A model generated the notes under the pieces. It saw only the letters and a program-made list of their open reading frames with translations, did not search any database and had not been told where the DNA came from. A stretch of 64,000 nt of DNA from Thalassobius sp. Cn5-15. Its GTDB lineage: Bacteria; Pseudomonadota; Alphaproteobacteria; Rhodobacterales; Rhodobacteraceae. Positions within the stretch are counted from its first letter, which is position 1. Each line of letters begins with the position of its first letter. The translations under genes were made by a program, and so were the position numbers. This document shows, one piece after another, positions 1 to 8,739 of this stretch. The stretch spans positions 868,001 to 932,000 of the forward strand of contig NZ_JAKRGF010000001.1 of assembly GCF_022347685.1 (NCBI RefSeq). The letters run 5' to 3'.

Positions 1-341
1 ACATAGCCCATCGCGCCATGCGCCAGCGCGGTAGAAATATATTCGCGTGAATCATGCATGCTGAGGATCAGAATGCGTGTGTCAGGGCTGCGTTCCAGAA
101 TGATCTCTGTCGCGGACAAGCCGCCCACGTCGGGCATATTCAGATCCATCAGGATAACATCGGGCTGCAACTCCTCTACCGCATCAATGATCGCACGGCC
201 ACTTTGGAAGGTGCCCAGAACCTCGATATCATCATAGCTTTCGAGGATGGATTGAATGCCTTCTGCCACCATCGGGTGATCATCGACGATGACCAGTTTC
301 ACCGGGCTCTCATTGCCTGTGTCTTGGGTTTGGTCGGTCAT
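1..341 (-). CDS. LuxR/NarL-type response regulator, receiver domain (3' end off window)
   Basis: Only the first 113 residues are present; the gene runs off the left edge. They form a receiver domain: acidic pocket VIVDDH at about 17-22, phospho-acceptor Asp66 in VILMDLNMPD, and Ser/Thr switch region LILSMHD. The form of the domain, with an ALAHGAMGYV end, is that of NarL/FixJ regulators, so a C-terminal LuxR-type HTH is expected off window. The start overlaps the stop of the upstream kinase as ATGA, so the two form a cognate pair. By position the pair probably controls the divergent TRAP transporter. The family is certain; the target is inferred. Confidence 0.9.
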   Translation of the reverse strand, partial: MTDQTQDTGNESPVKLVIVDDHPMVAEGIQSILESYDDIEVLGTFQSGRAIIDAVEELQPDVILMDLNMPDVGGLSATEIILERSPDTRILILSMHDSREYISTALAHGAMGY

Positions 342-1801
342 GAAGATGCTCCCGTTTTAGGGGTGTCAAAGAGGTGCGACGCGGCGCTGGCGGCGGGATC
401 ATTAGGCTCTTCTGGCGGCAACAGATGGCTGAGCGGCAACTCTGCCTCAATCAATGTGCCGTCGCGGCTAGACATGATTTTAAGATTTCCGTCAAGTTGT
501 TCAATACGCTCCTGCATATTTCGCAAACCCAGACCACCGGGACGGTCACGACGCCCGATATCCTGCGGCATGCCAACGCCATTGTCCTTGATCGCCATAG
601 TGGCACCATTGCGGTGGCCGCGAATATCGACGCTGACACAGGTGGCATTTGCATGCCGTTCGATGTTGGTCAGCGCCTCTTGGGCGATGCGGTAGAGGGC
701 GATTTTACTGTCCTGATCCAGACGGTTACGGAACACAACTGTATTAAATTCTGTGTCAATACCGGTGCGGACGGCAAAGTCTTCGGTCAACGCTTTCAAC
801 GCCGGACCAAGGCCCAGATCATCCAGCGCTGCCGGACGCAGGTCGCGGCTGATGCGACGCACCTCTTGGATCGCGCCAAGAAGGTTGCCTATGCCTTTGT
901 CCAGCGTGTCCCCTGCCCGATCATCGCCCTGCCGCAGCCGCCGTTTGGCGGTGTCCAGCGCATAGCGCACGCCAACAAGGATCTGGCTGATCCCATCATG
1001 CAACTCGCGGGCAACGCGGCCGCGCTCTTCTTCTTGTGCATCGAAAACACGCTGGTTCAGTTCTTTCAGCTTCACATCCGCCAGCCGCCGTTCCCGAATA
1101 TTGAGGAACATACCGGTGGAGAACACCAACAGAACTGCCGTCAGGGTAATGCCGCCAATATAGAGGAAAGTACGACGCACCCGCGCCTCTACATCCGCAC
1201 GCGCAGCGGCAGAGCTTTCCAGCACATCGTCGATAAACACGCCCGTCCCCACAGCCCAGCCCCAACTGGGGAAAGAGGTGACATAGGTGATCATTCGTGC
1301 CTCTTCACCACTTGAGGGTTTGGGCCACAAATAGCTATGATAGCCTGCCCCCTGACGGGCAATCGCCAGCAATTGATCCACCACCGGCGTGCCTTCACTG
1401 TCGGTGAGGCCCAGCCAGTTTTTGTTGATCAAGTCCGTTTGACGCGGGCTGACCAGATTGTTGCCATCGTAGTCATAAACGAAAAACGCCCCCTCCTCGC
1501 CATAGATCATCGCTGACAGGATCTGCATCACCTGCTCCTTGGCCAGATCATCATCGGGCGCGGCACTGCCATAGATGAAATAAAACCCGTTGCGCGCCTG
1601 TGTGACGTAGTTTTTCAGTTCGGCTTTCTTTGCTTCGATCAGCTGCTGCTCCATCGCCTTAATCTCTCGCTCCGCCATCAAACGGGATTGATGCGCCACA
1701 AGCAAAGAGATCGCTGCCACCGCCAGAATTAGCGGCAGCGTCGCCAGCAGTGTCAGCTTTTGGCCGTAGGTCGGGCGGAGCGGGAATCTAAATAGAGCCA
1801 T
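338..1801 (-). CDS. Cache-domain sensor histidine kinase (HisKA_3 type)
   Basis: A 487-residue membrane sensor. TM1 lies at about 14-36, a periplasmic single-Cache-like region (FFVYDYDGNNLV, then YVTSFPSWGWAVGTGVFIDD) at 40-195, and TM2 at about 212-233. The cytoplasmic part has a NarX/DegS-type dimerisation helix with phospho-His268 in RVARELHDG, an N box (EALTNIERHA) and G boxes (DNGVGM, GGLGLRNM). I place the start at MALFRF; an in-frame ATG 24 codons upstream adds an unlikely leader. It overlaps the downstream regulator by 4 bases. Cache sensors of this kind often bind small carboxylates, which suits the neighbouring 2-oxoacid-like TRAP operon; that link is inference. Confidence 0.9.
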   Translation of the reverse strand: MALFRFPLRPTYGQKLTLLATLPLILAVAAISLLVAHQSRLMAEREIKAMEQQLIEAKKAELKNYVTQARNGFYFIYGSAAPDDDLAKEQVMQILSAMIYGEEGAFFVYDYDGNNLVSPRQTDLINKNWLGLTDSEGTPVVDQLLAIARQGAGYHSYLWPKPSSGEEARMITYVTSFPSWGWAVGTGVFIDDVLESSAAARADVEARVRRTFLYIGGITLTAVLLVFSTGMFLNIRERRLADVKLKELNQRVFDAQEEERGRVARELHDGISQILVGVRYALDTAKRRLRQGDDRAGDTLDKGIGNLLGAIQEVRRISRDLRPAALDDLGLGPALKALTEDFAVRTGIDTEFNTVVFRNRLDQDSKIALYRIAQEALTNIERHANATCVSVDIRGHRNGATMAIKDNGVGMPQDIGRRDRPGGLGLRNMQERIEQLDGNLKIMSSRDGTLIEAELPLSHLLPPEEPNDPAASAASHLFDTPKTGASS

Positions 1802-2120
1802 AGTCGATTCGTTACGAAATTTCGCCCAAGAAGGCAAAACACACCCCAGATACTGGGTATAAATCCGGTTCATGCGCCAACGCGGACTGCGTCAACTTTT
1901 TTGCTGAACTGACGTAGCGTAGACTCAAATTGTCTTAAAAATAAGCGGTTTTGAGGGTTTTATGACGAATTAAGGGGCATTCTACGTAGTAGTAGGTATT
2001 CCCATAGAGACATGTGTTGGTAGGTTTGGCGCACTGAAAACGATCCGCCCGCTGTTACTGTGACGCCTTTGGCAGGCACGCGATAACAAACGGGCTGTGA
2101 CCAATGGGAGGACCAATTAT
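1802..2120. promoter_or_regulatory. Divergent control region between kinase and TRAP operon
   Basis: About 320 bases with no gene. It contains two related half-palindromes, GACGTAGCGTAG near 1909-1920 and CTACGTAGTAGTAGG near 1983-1997, which resemble binding sites of LuxR-type response regulators. An AT-rich stretch near 1930-1970 could hold the kinase promoter. The TRAP gene has a clear Shine-Dalgarno GGGAGGA just before its ATG. No sigma-54 site was seen. The promoter elements are not certain. Confidence 0.4.
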
Positions 2121-3206
2121 ATGGATCGTCGTTCTTTTCTGAAAACTTCCGCACTTGGTGGTTCAGCCGCTGCGGCCTCCACTCTGGCGGCCCCGGCTTA
2201 CGCTCAAGGCAAGCGCTCGCTGACCATGGTAACCTCCTGGCCGCGCGGCTTTGCGGTTCTGGATGATGCTGCCAGCTACATGGAGAAAATGGTTGGTGAG
2301 ATGTCCGGCGGCAGCCTGACCATCGACAAGAAAGCCCCAGGCGAACTGGTGGGCGCGCTGGAAGTGTTCGACGCTGTGTCCTCAGGCCAGGCGGACATGT
2401 ACCACTCCGCTGACTACTACTACATCAACCAGCACCCCGGCTATGCCTACTTCACCGCAGTTCCCTTCGGCGGCACCGCGCAGGAAGTATCGAACTGGTA
2501 CTACCACGGTGGTGGTGAGGCGCTGCACGACGAGCTGGGCGAAATCTTCAACCTGAAAGGCCTGCTGGCAGGTAACTCCGGCTCGCAGTCCGGTGGCTGG
2601 TTCCGCAAGGAAATCAACTCCGCTGATGACTTCAACGGCCTGAAGTTCCGTATGCCCGGTCTGGGTGGCAAGGTTCTGGGTAAACTGGGCGCTTCCGTTC
2701 AGAACATCCCTGGCGGCGAACTGTACCAAGCCCTGTCGTCCGGCGCGCTGGACGGTCTGGAGTGGGTTGGCCCGATGGCTGACGAACGCGCCGGCTTCCA
2801 GGAAGTTGCCAAAGTATACTACACCGCAGGCTTCCACGAGCCGGGTTCGGCACTGGCTGCATCCGTGAACCTCGACGTTTGGAACGAACTGTCGGATCAG
2901 CACAAAGCGATCCTGCGTTACGCCTCCATGGCTGTGACCCAGTACCAGCTGGCAGAAACCCTGGCCAACAACGGTGCCGCACTGGCCCGTCTGCAGAGCC
3001 AAGGCGTGAAAACCCTGCAGTTTTCGGACGACGTATGGGACGCGTTCGGCAAAGCCTCCGCAGAGGTGATGGACGAAAACATGGGCGACGAGCTGTTCGC
3101 GAAGATCCGCAACTCGTTCGAATCCTCGCTGGCCACCTCGGCTTCGTGGATCAACAAATCGGATGGCTACTACGTCCAGCAGCGCGTTCGCGTTCTGGGC
3201 GGCTAA
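2121..3206 (+). CDS. TRAP transporter solute-binding protein, TakP/DctP family, Tat-exported
   Basis: A 361-residue periplasmic receptor for a TRAP transporter. The N-terminus carries a twin-arginine signal (MDRRSFLKTSALGG, cut near AYAQG), so it should be exported folded. The mature part has family landmarks: GELVGALEVFDAVSSGQADM, FRMPGLGGKVLGKLGA, PGGELYQAL and the LEWVGPMADE block that lines the ligand pocket in TakP-like proteins, whose known ligands are 2-oxoacids and lactate. The start is chosen at ATG 2121 because GGGAGGA lies 9 bases upstream and the Tat motif follows at once. It is first in an operon with two membrane subunits; a strong stem-loop follows it. Confidence 0.93.
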   Translation: MDRRSFLKTSALGGSAAAASTLAAPAYAQGKRSLTMVTSWPRGFAVLDDAASYMEKMVGEMSGGSLTIDKKAPGELVGALEVFDAVSSGQADMYHSADYYYINQHPGYAYFTAVPFGGTAQEVSNWYYHGGGEALHDELGEIFNLKGLLAGNSGSQSGGWFRKEINSADDFNGLKFRMPGLGGKVLGKLGASVQNIPGGELYQALSSGALDGLEWVGPMADERAGFQEVAKVYYTAGFHEPGSALAASVNLDVWNELSDQHKAILRYASMAVTQYQLAETLANNGAALARLQSQGVKTLQFSDDVWDAFGKASAEVMDENMGDELFAKIRNSFESSLATSASWINKSDGYYVQQRVRVLGG

Positions 3207-3229
3207 GCCGACATCTGACCAATAGTGAT

Positions 3230-3253
3230 CGGGCCCCGGACTTCCGGGGCCCG
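3230..3253 (+). other. Intergenic stem-loop after the TRAP receptor gene
   Basis: A 10-base perfect stem (CGGGCCCCGG / CCGGGGCCCG) closed by an ACTT loop, 24 bases after the receptor stop and about 50 bases before the next gene. There is no U-run, so it more likely protects the receptor mRNA 3' end or weakens read-through than terminates fully. This would give more receptor than permease. Confidence 0.7.
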
Positions 3254-3301
3254 TTCCGGTCCAGCCGCAACCCCGCGAAGCTGTGACCAAGATTAGGGGA
3301 A

Positions 3302-4249
3302 ATGGGGGATATCATGCAGGAATCCAGTGCTGCCGGCTTCGGGCAGATTCTGGCGTCCATTGGCGAATTGTTTGTCTGGGTTGCCCAGAACATCGCCCTG
3401 GCGTTCTATAACTTCGGCTACGCTGTCACCAATCCCAGCCTGTGGCTGGACTGGTCCGACAAGCAGGCCATCATGCGCTTTGTCTACTACGGTGGCTCGG
3501 TAGAGTTCTTCTTTGTCGTCTTTACCACCTTCCTGATCGTCACAGCGATCGGCATGTGGAAGCGTAACTTCATGTGGGCGATCGTGCGCGGGCTGGAAGG
3601 CTTTGCCAACACGACCGGCCGTTTCTTTGCCTGGGCAGGTCTATTGATGGTGCTGCAACAGGTGATCATCGTTTTCATGCAGCGGATCTTTACCCGACCT
3701 GACATCGTGTTCGGTTTCGGCGTGCCGCTGCAGTTTGACATCAGCTGGTACGCAGAAGAGCTTAAGTTCTACAACGCGCTCGTTGTGGCGCTCTGTGCAT
3801 CTTACACATTTGTGCAGGGCGGCCACGTGCGTGTGGATCTGGTCTATGCGGGCGTAAAATATCGCACCAAGAAGATGATCGACATGATCGGTTCGCTGAT
3901 CTTCATGCTGCCTGCCGCAACGCTGATCTGGCTTTATGGCTGGTTCTTCATGTGGCGCCACCTGATTGTCCCGAAGCCCTCGGCCTCGGACAAACTGGAA
4001 CGATTGATCGCAAAATCGCGCGCTCTGCGCTGGAACGTGGAAACCATCGGCTTCTCGCCCAACGGCTTCTCCGGCTACTTCCTGTTCAAGATCCTGCTTG
4101 TGGCGTTTGCCGGCATGATCTTCCTGCACGGGATCGCCTTCTTCTACCGCTCGTACCTCGAGTGGAAAGAAGGCCCGGAAAGCGAAGGCAAATACCTCGA
4201 CAAGGATACGCTTGGCGAAGGTGAAGAAGCCTATGAAGGCACGCACTAA
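3302..4249 (+). CDS. TRAP transporter small membrane subunit (DctQ-like, enlarged)
   Basis: The small integral subunit that pairs with the large TRAP permease. It is 315 residues, clearly longer than the usual 160-230. Hydrophobic segments lie near 18-40, 57-85, 105-125, 150-170, 195-220 and 255-280; the DctQ core with ALCASYTFVQGGHVRVD is at about 160-185. The extra N-terminal helices and the soluble loop SASDKLERLIAKSRALRWN set it apart. A second ATG 12 bases downstream has a better-spaced GGGGG motif and may be the true start. It ends 16 bases before the large subunit. Confidence 0.88.
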   Translation: MGDIMQESSAAGFGQILASIGELFVWVAQNIALAFYNFGYAVTNPSLWLDWSDKQAIMRFVYYGGSVEFFFVVFTTFLIVTAIGMWKRNFMWAIVRGLEGFANTTGRFFAWAGLLMVLQQVIIVFMQRIFTRPDIVFGFGVPLQFDISWYAEELKFYNALVVALCASYTFVQGGHVRVDLVYAGVKYRTKKMIDMIGSLIFMLPAATLIWLYGWFFMWRHLIVPKPSASDKLERLIAKSRALRWNVETIGFSPNGFSGYFLFKILLVAFAGMIFLHGIAFFYRSYLEWKEGPESEGKYLDKDTLGEGEEAYEGTH

Positions 4250-4265
4250 GGCTGAGGACTAACTA

Positions 4266-6620
4266 ATGCTTTTTGGACTTGATGGGGTCGAAATCGGCCT
4301 GCTTATCGTCTTCCTCTGCCTGTTCGGCTCGATCCTATCGGGCTTCCCGGTGGCCTTCGCCATCGGCGGTGCAGGGGTTATCTCCTTCGGGATCATCGCC
4401 GCGCTGGACAGCGCAGGCCTGCTCATTCACCAGGCCATCGACACCGGATCAGACGCCTATGCGGCGCTGGTTGCTTCCGGTGTGAAAGAGGAAATCATAT
4501 CCGTTTTCCGCTATCCGGATTTGCCACGCCTTGAGGAACCAGTGTTCCCCAAGGGTTGGGAAGACGCGATGAACCGCAACATTTCGTTCATCGTGAACCG
4601 TATGAACGAACGTGTTCTGGCTGGTCAGTCGATCGAAACGCTGCTGGCGGTTCTGATGTTCGTGCTGATGGGTATCACGCTGGAACGCTCCAAGATCGCG
4701 AACGATCTGTTGACCACTATGGCGCGCGTCTTTGGCCCGCTGCCCGGCGGTCTGGCGGTATCGGTTGTGGTTGTGGGCGCGTTTCTGGCGGCATCGACCG
4801 GCATCGTGGGTGCAACGGTTGTGACCATGGGCCTTTTGTCGCTGCCAACCATGCTGCGCAACGGCTATAGCCCTGAACTGTCGACCGGTGTGATTGCTGC
4901 ATCCGGCACATTGGGACAGATTATTCCGCCGTCGATCGTAATCGTTCTGTTGGGCACACTGGCTGGCGATCTCTACTCCGCCGCGCAGGAAGCGCGCGCG
5001 GTTGAGGCAGGCTGTACTGACGCACTGACCTATCTGGGTGAGCCGGCGGTTCTGTCTGTGGGCACCCTGTTCCAGGCGGCGCTGCTGCCCGGTGTCATGC
5101 TGGCGCTGCTTTATGCGCTCTACGCCTTTGGCTACGCGCTGCTCAACCCATCCAAGGCCCCTGCGGTCCAGATGGAACCCTCCAACCATGAAACCATCAC
5201 CCGTGGGGAAGGCCTGACTTGGTTCATCTTTGTTCCGGTTGGTCTGATCGCCGCTGTGATGCTGGCGGGCAATCTGGGTCTGGTGGGGTCGCAGGACCTG
5301 ACCGTTGACAGCTACACCGACGTTGGTGAAGGCGCTTCGCTGCGCACCAATGTGGGCGAACAGTGTAAAGCGTCGATGATCGACCTGCACGGCCAAGAGG
5401 CCTGGGACACCGCTGTTGCCGAACAGGCCGCACTGGATGCCGCAGGCAACTCGAACGAGGCCGTGAAGCTGACCGAGGATGAGATCACCGCCGCCCGCGC
5501 GGCCAAGGAAGAGGTCGCCGCGCCGATCGGCACCGGCATCTCGATCCTGATCATCGCACTGGGTCTGGTTCTGGCCTTTGGTCGCGGCGTAGCGCCCTCC
5601 AAGGATGCAAAACCGCTGATCCTTGGTGCGATGGGTCTGGTGCTACTGGCGCTGGTCGACATCCTGTTGATTGCGCCCTCCACCAGCGCAGGTGGCACCG
5701 TGGTGCTGATGGCCCTGCCAACCCTGCTGGCGCTTTATGGCTGTAAAGAAGCCGTGCTGCGCTGCACCAAAAACGAACTGATCCGCGTGGTGTTCCCACC
5801 ACTGGTTCTGATCGTTGCGGTGCTGGGGTCGATCCTGGGTGGCATCACCAACCCGACGCCCGCTGCGGCGCTGGGGGCGGCTGGTGCAATCATGCTGGCA
5901 GCTTACCGCAAACTGCAGGATGAGGACGCGTCCGGTAAGGTCATCATCAACTCCACCTTTGCGGTGGCGATCATGATCCTTCTGGGCATGAACTTTGACC
6001 TGCGCATCAACACCAAAGAGGTGTCGGCAGAAACATGGATCGCGTTCTTCGCAGCCTACTCGGCCTATCTGTATGCAGCCTTCGGCCTGCTTTACAGCTG
6101 CTGGGTTCTGTTCCGCTCGGGCGTGCTTAGCCCGGTGGTGCGCGAAACGGCCAAAGTGACCTCGATGGTGTTCACCATCCTGATCGGGTCGCAGCTGCTG
6201 AACCTTGTTGTGATCTCCTTCGGCGGGGAGCACTACATCCAGCAATTCCTCAAGAGCTTTGACAATGAGCTGACGGTCTTCCTGATCGTGATGCTGGTGC
6301 TCTTCGTGCTGGGCTTCGTGCTCGACTTCCTGGAAATCATCTACATCGTGATCCCAATCGTCGGACCTGTCATCTATGGCGGCACGTTTGACCCGAAATG
6401 GGTGACGATCATGGTGGCGGTGAACCTGCAGACCTCGTTCCTGACCCCGCCGTTCGGCTTCGCGCTGTTCTATCTGCGCGGCGTTGCTCCGCCGAGTGTC
6501 ACGACAGGTCACATCTACCGCGGGATCATTCCGTTCGTTTTGATCCAGGTTGCGGGGCTTGCCCTCTTGTGGGCTGTGCCCTCGATCGTGACGATCGTGC
6601 CGGACCTGATCCCGAACTGA
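4266..6620 (+). CDS. TRAP transporter large permease subunit (DctM-like, 784 residues)
   Basis: The main transport subunit of a TRAP system, driving uptake with an ion gradient. DctM landmarks are present: SGFPVAFAIGG near 20, ASTGIVGATVVTMGLLSLPTML near 178-200, SGTLGQIIPPSIVIVLLG near 213-230 and the C-terminal NLQTSFLTPPFGFALFYLRGVAP near 720. The usual length is about 430. The extra 350 residues include a cytosolic-looking acidic segment near 340-420 (VDSYTDVGEGASL to AAKEEVAAP) and several added hydrophobic helices between 420 and 500. It is last in the operon, with a terminator 30 bases on. The insert appears continuous, with no frameshift. Confidence 0.92.
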   Translation: MLFGLDGVEIGLLIVFLCLFGSILSGFPVAFAIGGAGVISFGIIAALDSAGLLIHQAIDTGSDAYAALVASGVKEEIISVFRYPDLPRLEEPVFPKGWEDAMNRNISFIVNRMNERVLAGQSIETLLAVLMFVLMGITLERSKIANDLLTTMARVFGPLPGGLAVSVVVVGAFLAASTGIVGATVVTMGLLSLPTMLRNGYSPELSTGVIAASGTLGQIIPPSIVIVLLGTLAGDLYSAAQEARAVEAGCTDALTYLGEPAVLSVGTLFQAALLPGVMLALLYALYAFGYALLNPSKAPAVQMEPSNHETITRGEGLTWFIFVPVGLIAAVMLAGNLGLVGSQDLTVDSYTDVGEGASLRTNVGEQCKASMIDLHGQEAWDTAVAEQAALDAAGNSNEAVKLTEDEITAARAAKEEVAAPIGTGISILIIALGLVLAFGRGVAPSKDAKPLILGAMGLVLLALVDILLIAPSTSAGGTVVLMALPTLLALYGCKEAVLRCTKNELIRVVFPPLVLIVAVLGSILGGITNPTPAAALGAAGAIMLAAYRKLQDEDASGKVIINSTFAVAIMILLGMNFDLRINTKEVSAETWIAFFAAYSAYLYAAFGLLYSCWVLFRSGVLSPVVRETAKVTSMVFTILIGSQLLNLVVISFGGEHYIQQFLKSFDNELTVFLIVMLVLFVLGFVLDFLEIIYIVIPIVGPVIYGGTFDPKWVTIMVAVNLQTSFLTPPFGFALFYLRGVAPPSVTTGHIYRGIIPFVLIQVAGLALLWAVPSIVTIVPDLIPN

Positions 6621-6647
6621 TCATCTGACCGAATGTATAAAACACAG

Positions 6648-6675
6648 AAAGCCCCGCCAAACTGGCGGGGCTTTT
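6648..6675. terminator. Bidirectional rho-independent terminator
   Basis: AAAGCCCCGCC-AAAC-TGGCGGGGCTTTT: a GC stem flanked by A-run and T-run, between the convergent TRAP large subunit and GAPDH genes. It should serve both strands. Confidence 0.9.
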
Positions 6676-6711
6676 ACATTAACGCACAGGTTAACTCGCG
6701 GGCAGACAGGC

Positions 6712-7725
6712 CTAGAGCAACGCCCCCATCGCAGCGGCGGTGTCCAGCATCCGGTTAGAAAAGCCCCATTCGTTGTCATACCAGCTAACCACACGTATCA
6801 TCCCCCCCTCTGTCACAGTGGTCTGGCCAGCGGCAAAGCAGGAGGAATGCGGATCGTGATTGAAATCAATCGACACAAGCGGGTCCGCCTCATAGGACAG
6901 CACCCCCGCCAGTGCGCCCGCAGCCGCCTCGCGCAGCGCGCTGTTCACCGTCGCGACCGTTGCGGGACGCTCTGACATGAAACACAGATCCACCATCGAC
7001 ACGTTGGGCGTCGGCACCCGAACCGCTGATCCCTCTAACCGGCCCGCCAGTTGTGGCAAGACCTGCGAAATTGCCCGCGCCGCCCCGGTAGAGGTCGGCA
7101 CCATAGACACAGAGGCCGCCCGCGCGCGGTAAAGATCGCTGTGGTCACGATCATGACTGGGCTGGTCGCCGGTGAAAGCGTGCACCGTGGTCATGTAACC
7201 GGTGCGAATGCCAAAGGCACGGTCCAGCACCAGTGCCACCGGCGCGAGACAGTTGGTGGTGCAGGAAGCGTTGGAAACGATCCGATCCTGCCCCGTCAGA
7301 TCCCGATGATTGACGCCAAAAACCACCGTGCGATCCGCATTTGCACCGGGCGCCGAAATCAGCACCCGCCGCGATCCATTCTGCAAATGCAGCGCCGCCT
7401 GATCGCGGGCGGTGAAAAACCCCGTGCATTCCATAGCAATATCCACATCCTGCCATGGCAGTTCTGCCGGATTACGGATCGCAGTCAGCCGGATCCGCCG
7501 CGATCCGACGTGCAATGTATCCCCGTCGACCATAACCGGCACATTGAGGCGGCCATGTACGCTGTCATATTTTAGCAAATGAGCAATGTGTTCCGGCTGG
7601 GCGAGGTCGTTGATCGCGACAACCTCAACGTCGCCACCGCCCGCTTGCGCTTCGCGCTCGACGAACGCTCTTAGAACGTTGCGGCCGATACGGCCGAACC
7701 CGTTTATTGCGATCTTAAGTGTCAT
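6712..7725 (-). CDS. gap: Glyceraldehyde-3-phosphate dehydrogenase, NAD type
   Basis: A 337-residue GAPDH that oxidises and phosphorylates glyceraldehyde 3-phosphate in central carbon metabolism. It has the NAD-binding start INGFGRIGRNVLRA, Asp40 at the end of the second strand (VVAIND, favouring NAD over NADP), catalytic Cys155 in SNASCTTNC, the HAFTGDQ block and the C-terminal WYDNEWGFSNRM. The start is set at MTLKIAING, preceded by an AGAGGAC ribosome site; an upstream ATG adds 17 unlikely residues. It lies 90 bases downstream of glucokinase on the same strand, which suggests co-expression with glucose uptake. Roseobacters often have several gap genes; this is probably the glycolytic or accessory copy. 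Confidence 0.95.
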   Translation of the reverse strand: MTLKIAINGFGRIGRNVLRAFVEREAQAGGGDVEVVAINDLAQPEHIAHLLKYDSVHGRLNVPVMVDGDTLHVGSRRIRLTAIRNPAELPWQDVDIAMECTGFFTARDQAALHLQNGSRRVLISAPGANADRTVVFGVNHRDLTGQDRIVSNASCTTNCLAPVALVLDRAFGIRTGYMTTVHAFTGDQPSHDRDHSDLYRARAASVSMVPTSTGAARAISQVLPQLAGRLEGSAVRVPTPNVSMVDLCFMSERPATVATVNSALREAAAGALAGVLSYEADPLVSIDFNHDPHSSCFAAGQTTVTEGGMIRVVSWYDNEWGFSNRMLDTAAAMGALL

Positions 7726-7815
7726 GGTCTGTTGTCCTCTTTCCTGTTCAAGGCACATCTTGGCCGCCTCTAACAAGCAGCCGATATCGCTAACATTTCT
7801 GTTTGAAAAAAACCA

Positions 7816-8736
7816 TCACACCTCGACCGACGCGCAGCCAAGAAGCGCTGCGGTATCATCGGCAATGATCGCAATCGGCGGGGTGATCTTGACCACCGCG
7901 TTTTCGCGCAATGCCGCCTCAGCGCAGAGTTTCTGACGTCCGCCCGTCAGCGAACTGCGCATCACGCCGCCTGCCAGAAACAAGCCATCGTTCGGCAGAT
8001 GGGCCACCTTCAGCTCCGCCAGTAGCATGCCGATCAAAACCGCATAATGATCCAACGCAACATCAAAGGCTGCGTTATCCGCCTGGCCCTGACGCGCGAT
8101 ATAAGGCGTGGCGCTGTCAACTGTCTGCCCAGTGAGGTGCGATAGGAACAACCGCCTGCCCCGCCCTGAAAATAAAGCCTCTGTCGTTGGGAAAGCCTGC
8201 GAAAGCTGAGGCTGCAAACGCTCCAGCTGCGCCGCGATTGACGTGTAAAGCGTTGTGTGCCCCGCCTCTACTGCAGGGCAGATGGTGGTCTCTCCAACCT
8301 TGATCGCGGGACTAACGTTGAAGCCGGTACCGATGCCAACAACCAAGGCCTGCTTTTGACTGGCTGGTGCGACCGGATGGTCACGCAGCGGTATCAACTG
8401 CCCAGCCGTCAGGCGCAGCGCTGCGTAGCCCAAGGCGGTCAGATCATTGATCACCCGCACTGCCGCGCCACAATATCGCGCCGCCAACGCTTCACCGTCA
8501 ATGACCCAATCCAGATTGGTCAATCGCCCCCGGTTGCTCGTCACTGGCCCCGCCATCGCCACAACCAGCTGGCTGGGCGAGAGGCCTGTTGGCAGAAAGG
8601 CCGTGACCACATCTTCAAACCGGTCGAAATCGGCATTGCGATAGCTTTGCACCCGTCCGATCGTAACACCTTCAAGATCCGCTGTGACCAGCGCCAGACG
8701 ACTGTTCGTGCCACCAATATCTGCAACCAGCCGCAT
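7816..8736 (-). CDS. glk: Glucokinase
   Basis: A 306-residue ATP-dependent glucokinase of the Glk family, making glucose 6-phosphate in the cytosol. It starts with the phosphate-binding motif MRLVADIGGTNSRLAL; the sugar site shows LTNLDWVID and INDLTALG, and VEAGHTTLY supplies the conserved Glu-His pair. The C-terminus has FLAGGVMRSS. It begins 3 bases after the stop of the ABC ATPase gene, so it is part of the transporter operon. That places import and phosphorylation of glucose together and is the best evidence that the transporter carries glucose. Confidence 0.93.
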   Translation of the reverse strand: MRLVADIGGTNSRLALVTADLEGVTIGRVQSYRNADFDRFEDVVTAFLPTGLSPSQLVVAMAGPVTSNRGRLTNLDWVIDGEALAARYCGAAVRVINDLTALGYAALRLTAGQLIPLRDHPVAPASQKQALVVGIGTGFNVSPAIKVGETTICPAVEAGHTTLYTSIAAQLERLQPQLSQAFPTTEALFSGRGRRLFLSHLTGQTVDSATPYIARQGQADNAAFDVALDHYAVLIGMLLAELKVAHLPNDGLFLAGGVMRSSLTGGRQKLCAEAALRENAVVKITPPIAIIADDTAALLGCASVEV

Positions 8737-8739
8737 CGG

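Noticed and set aside
4449-5396. Long minus-strand frame inside the TRAP permease gene
   Set aside because: His/Gln/Arg-rich antisense shadow of a GC-rich gene; the plus-strand reading has clear DctM motifs.
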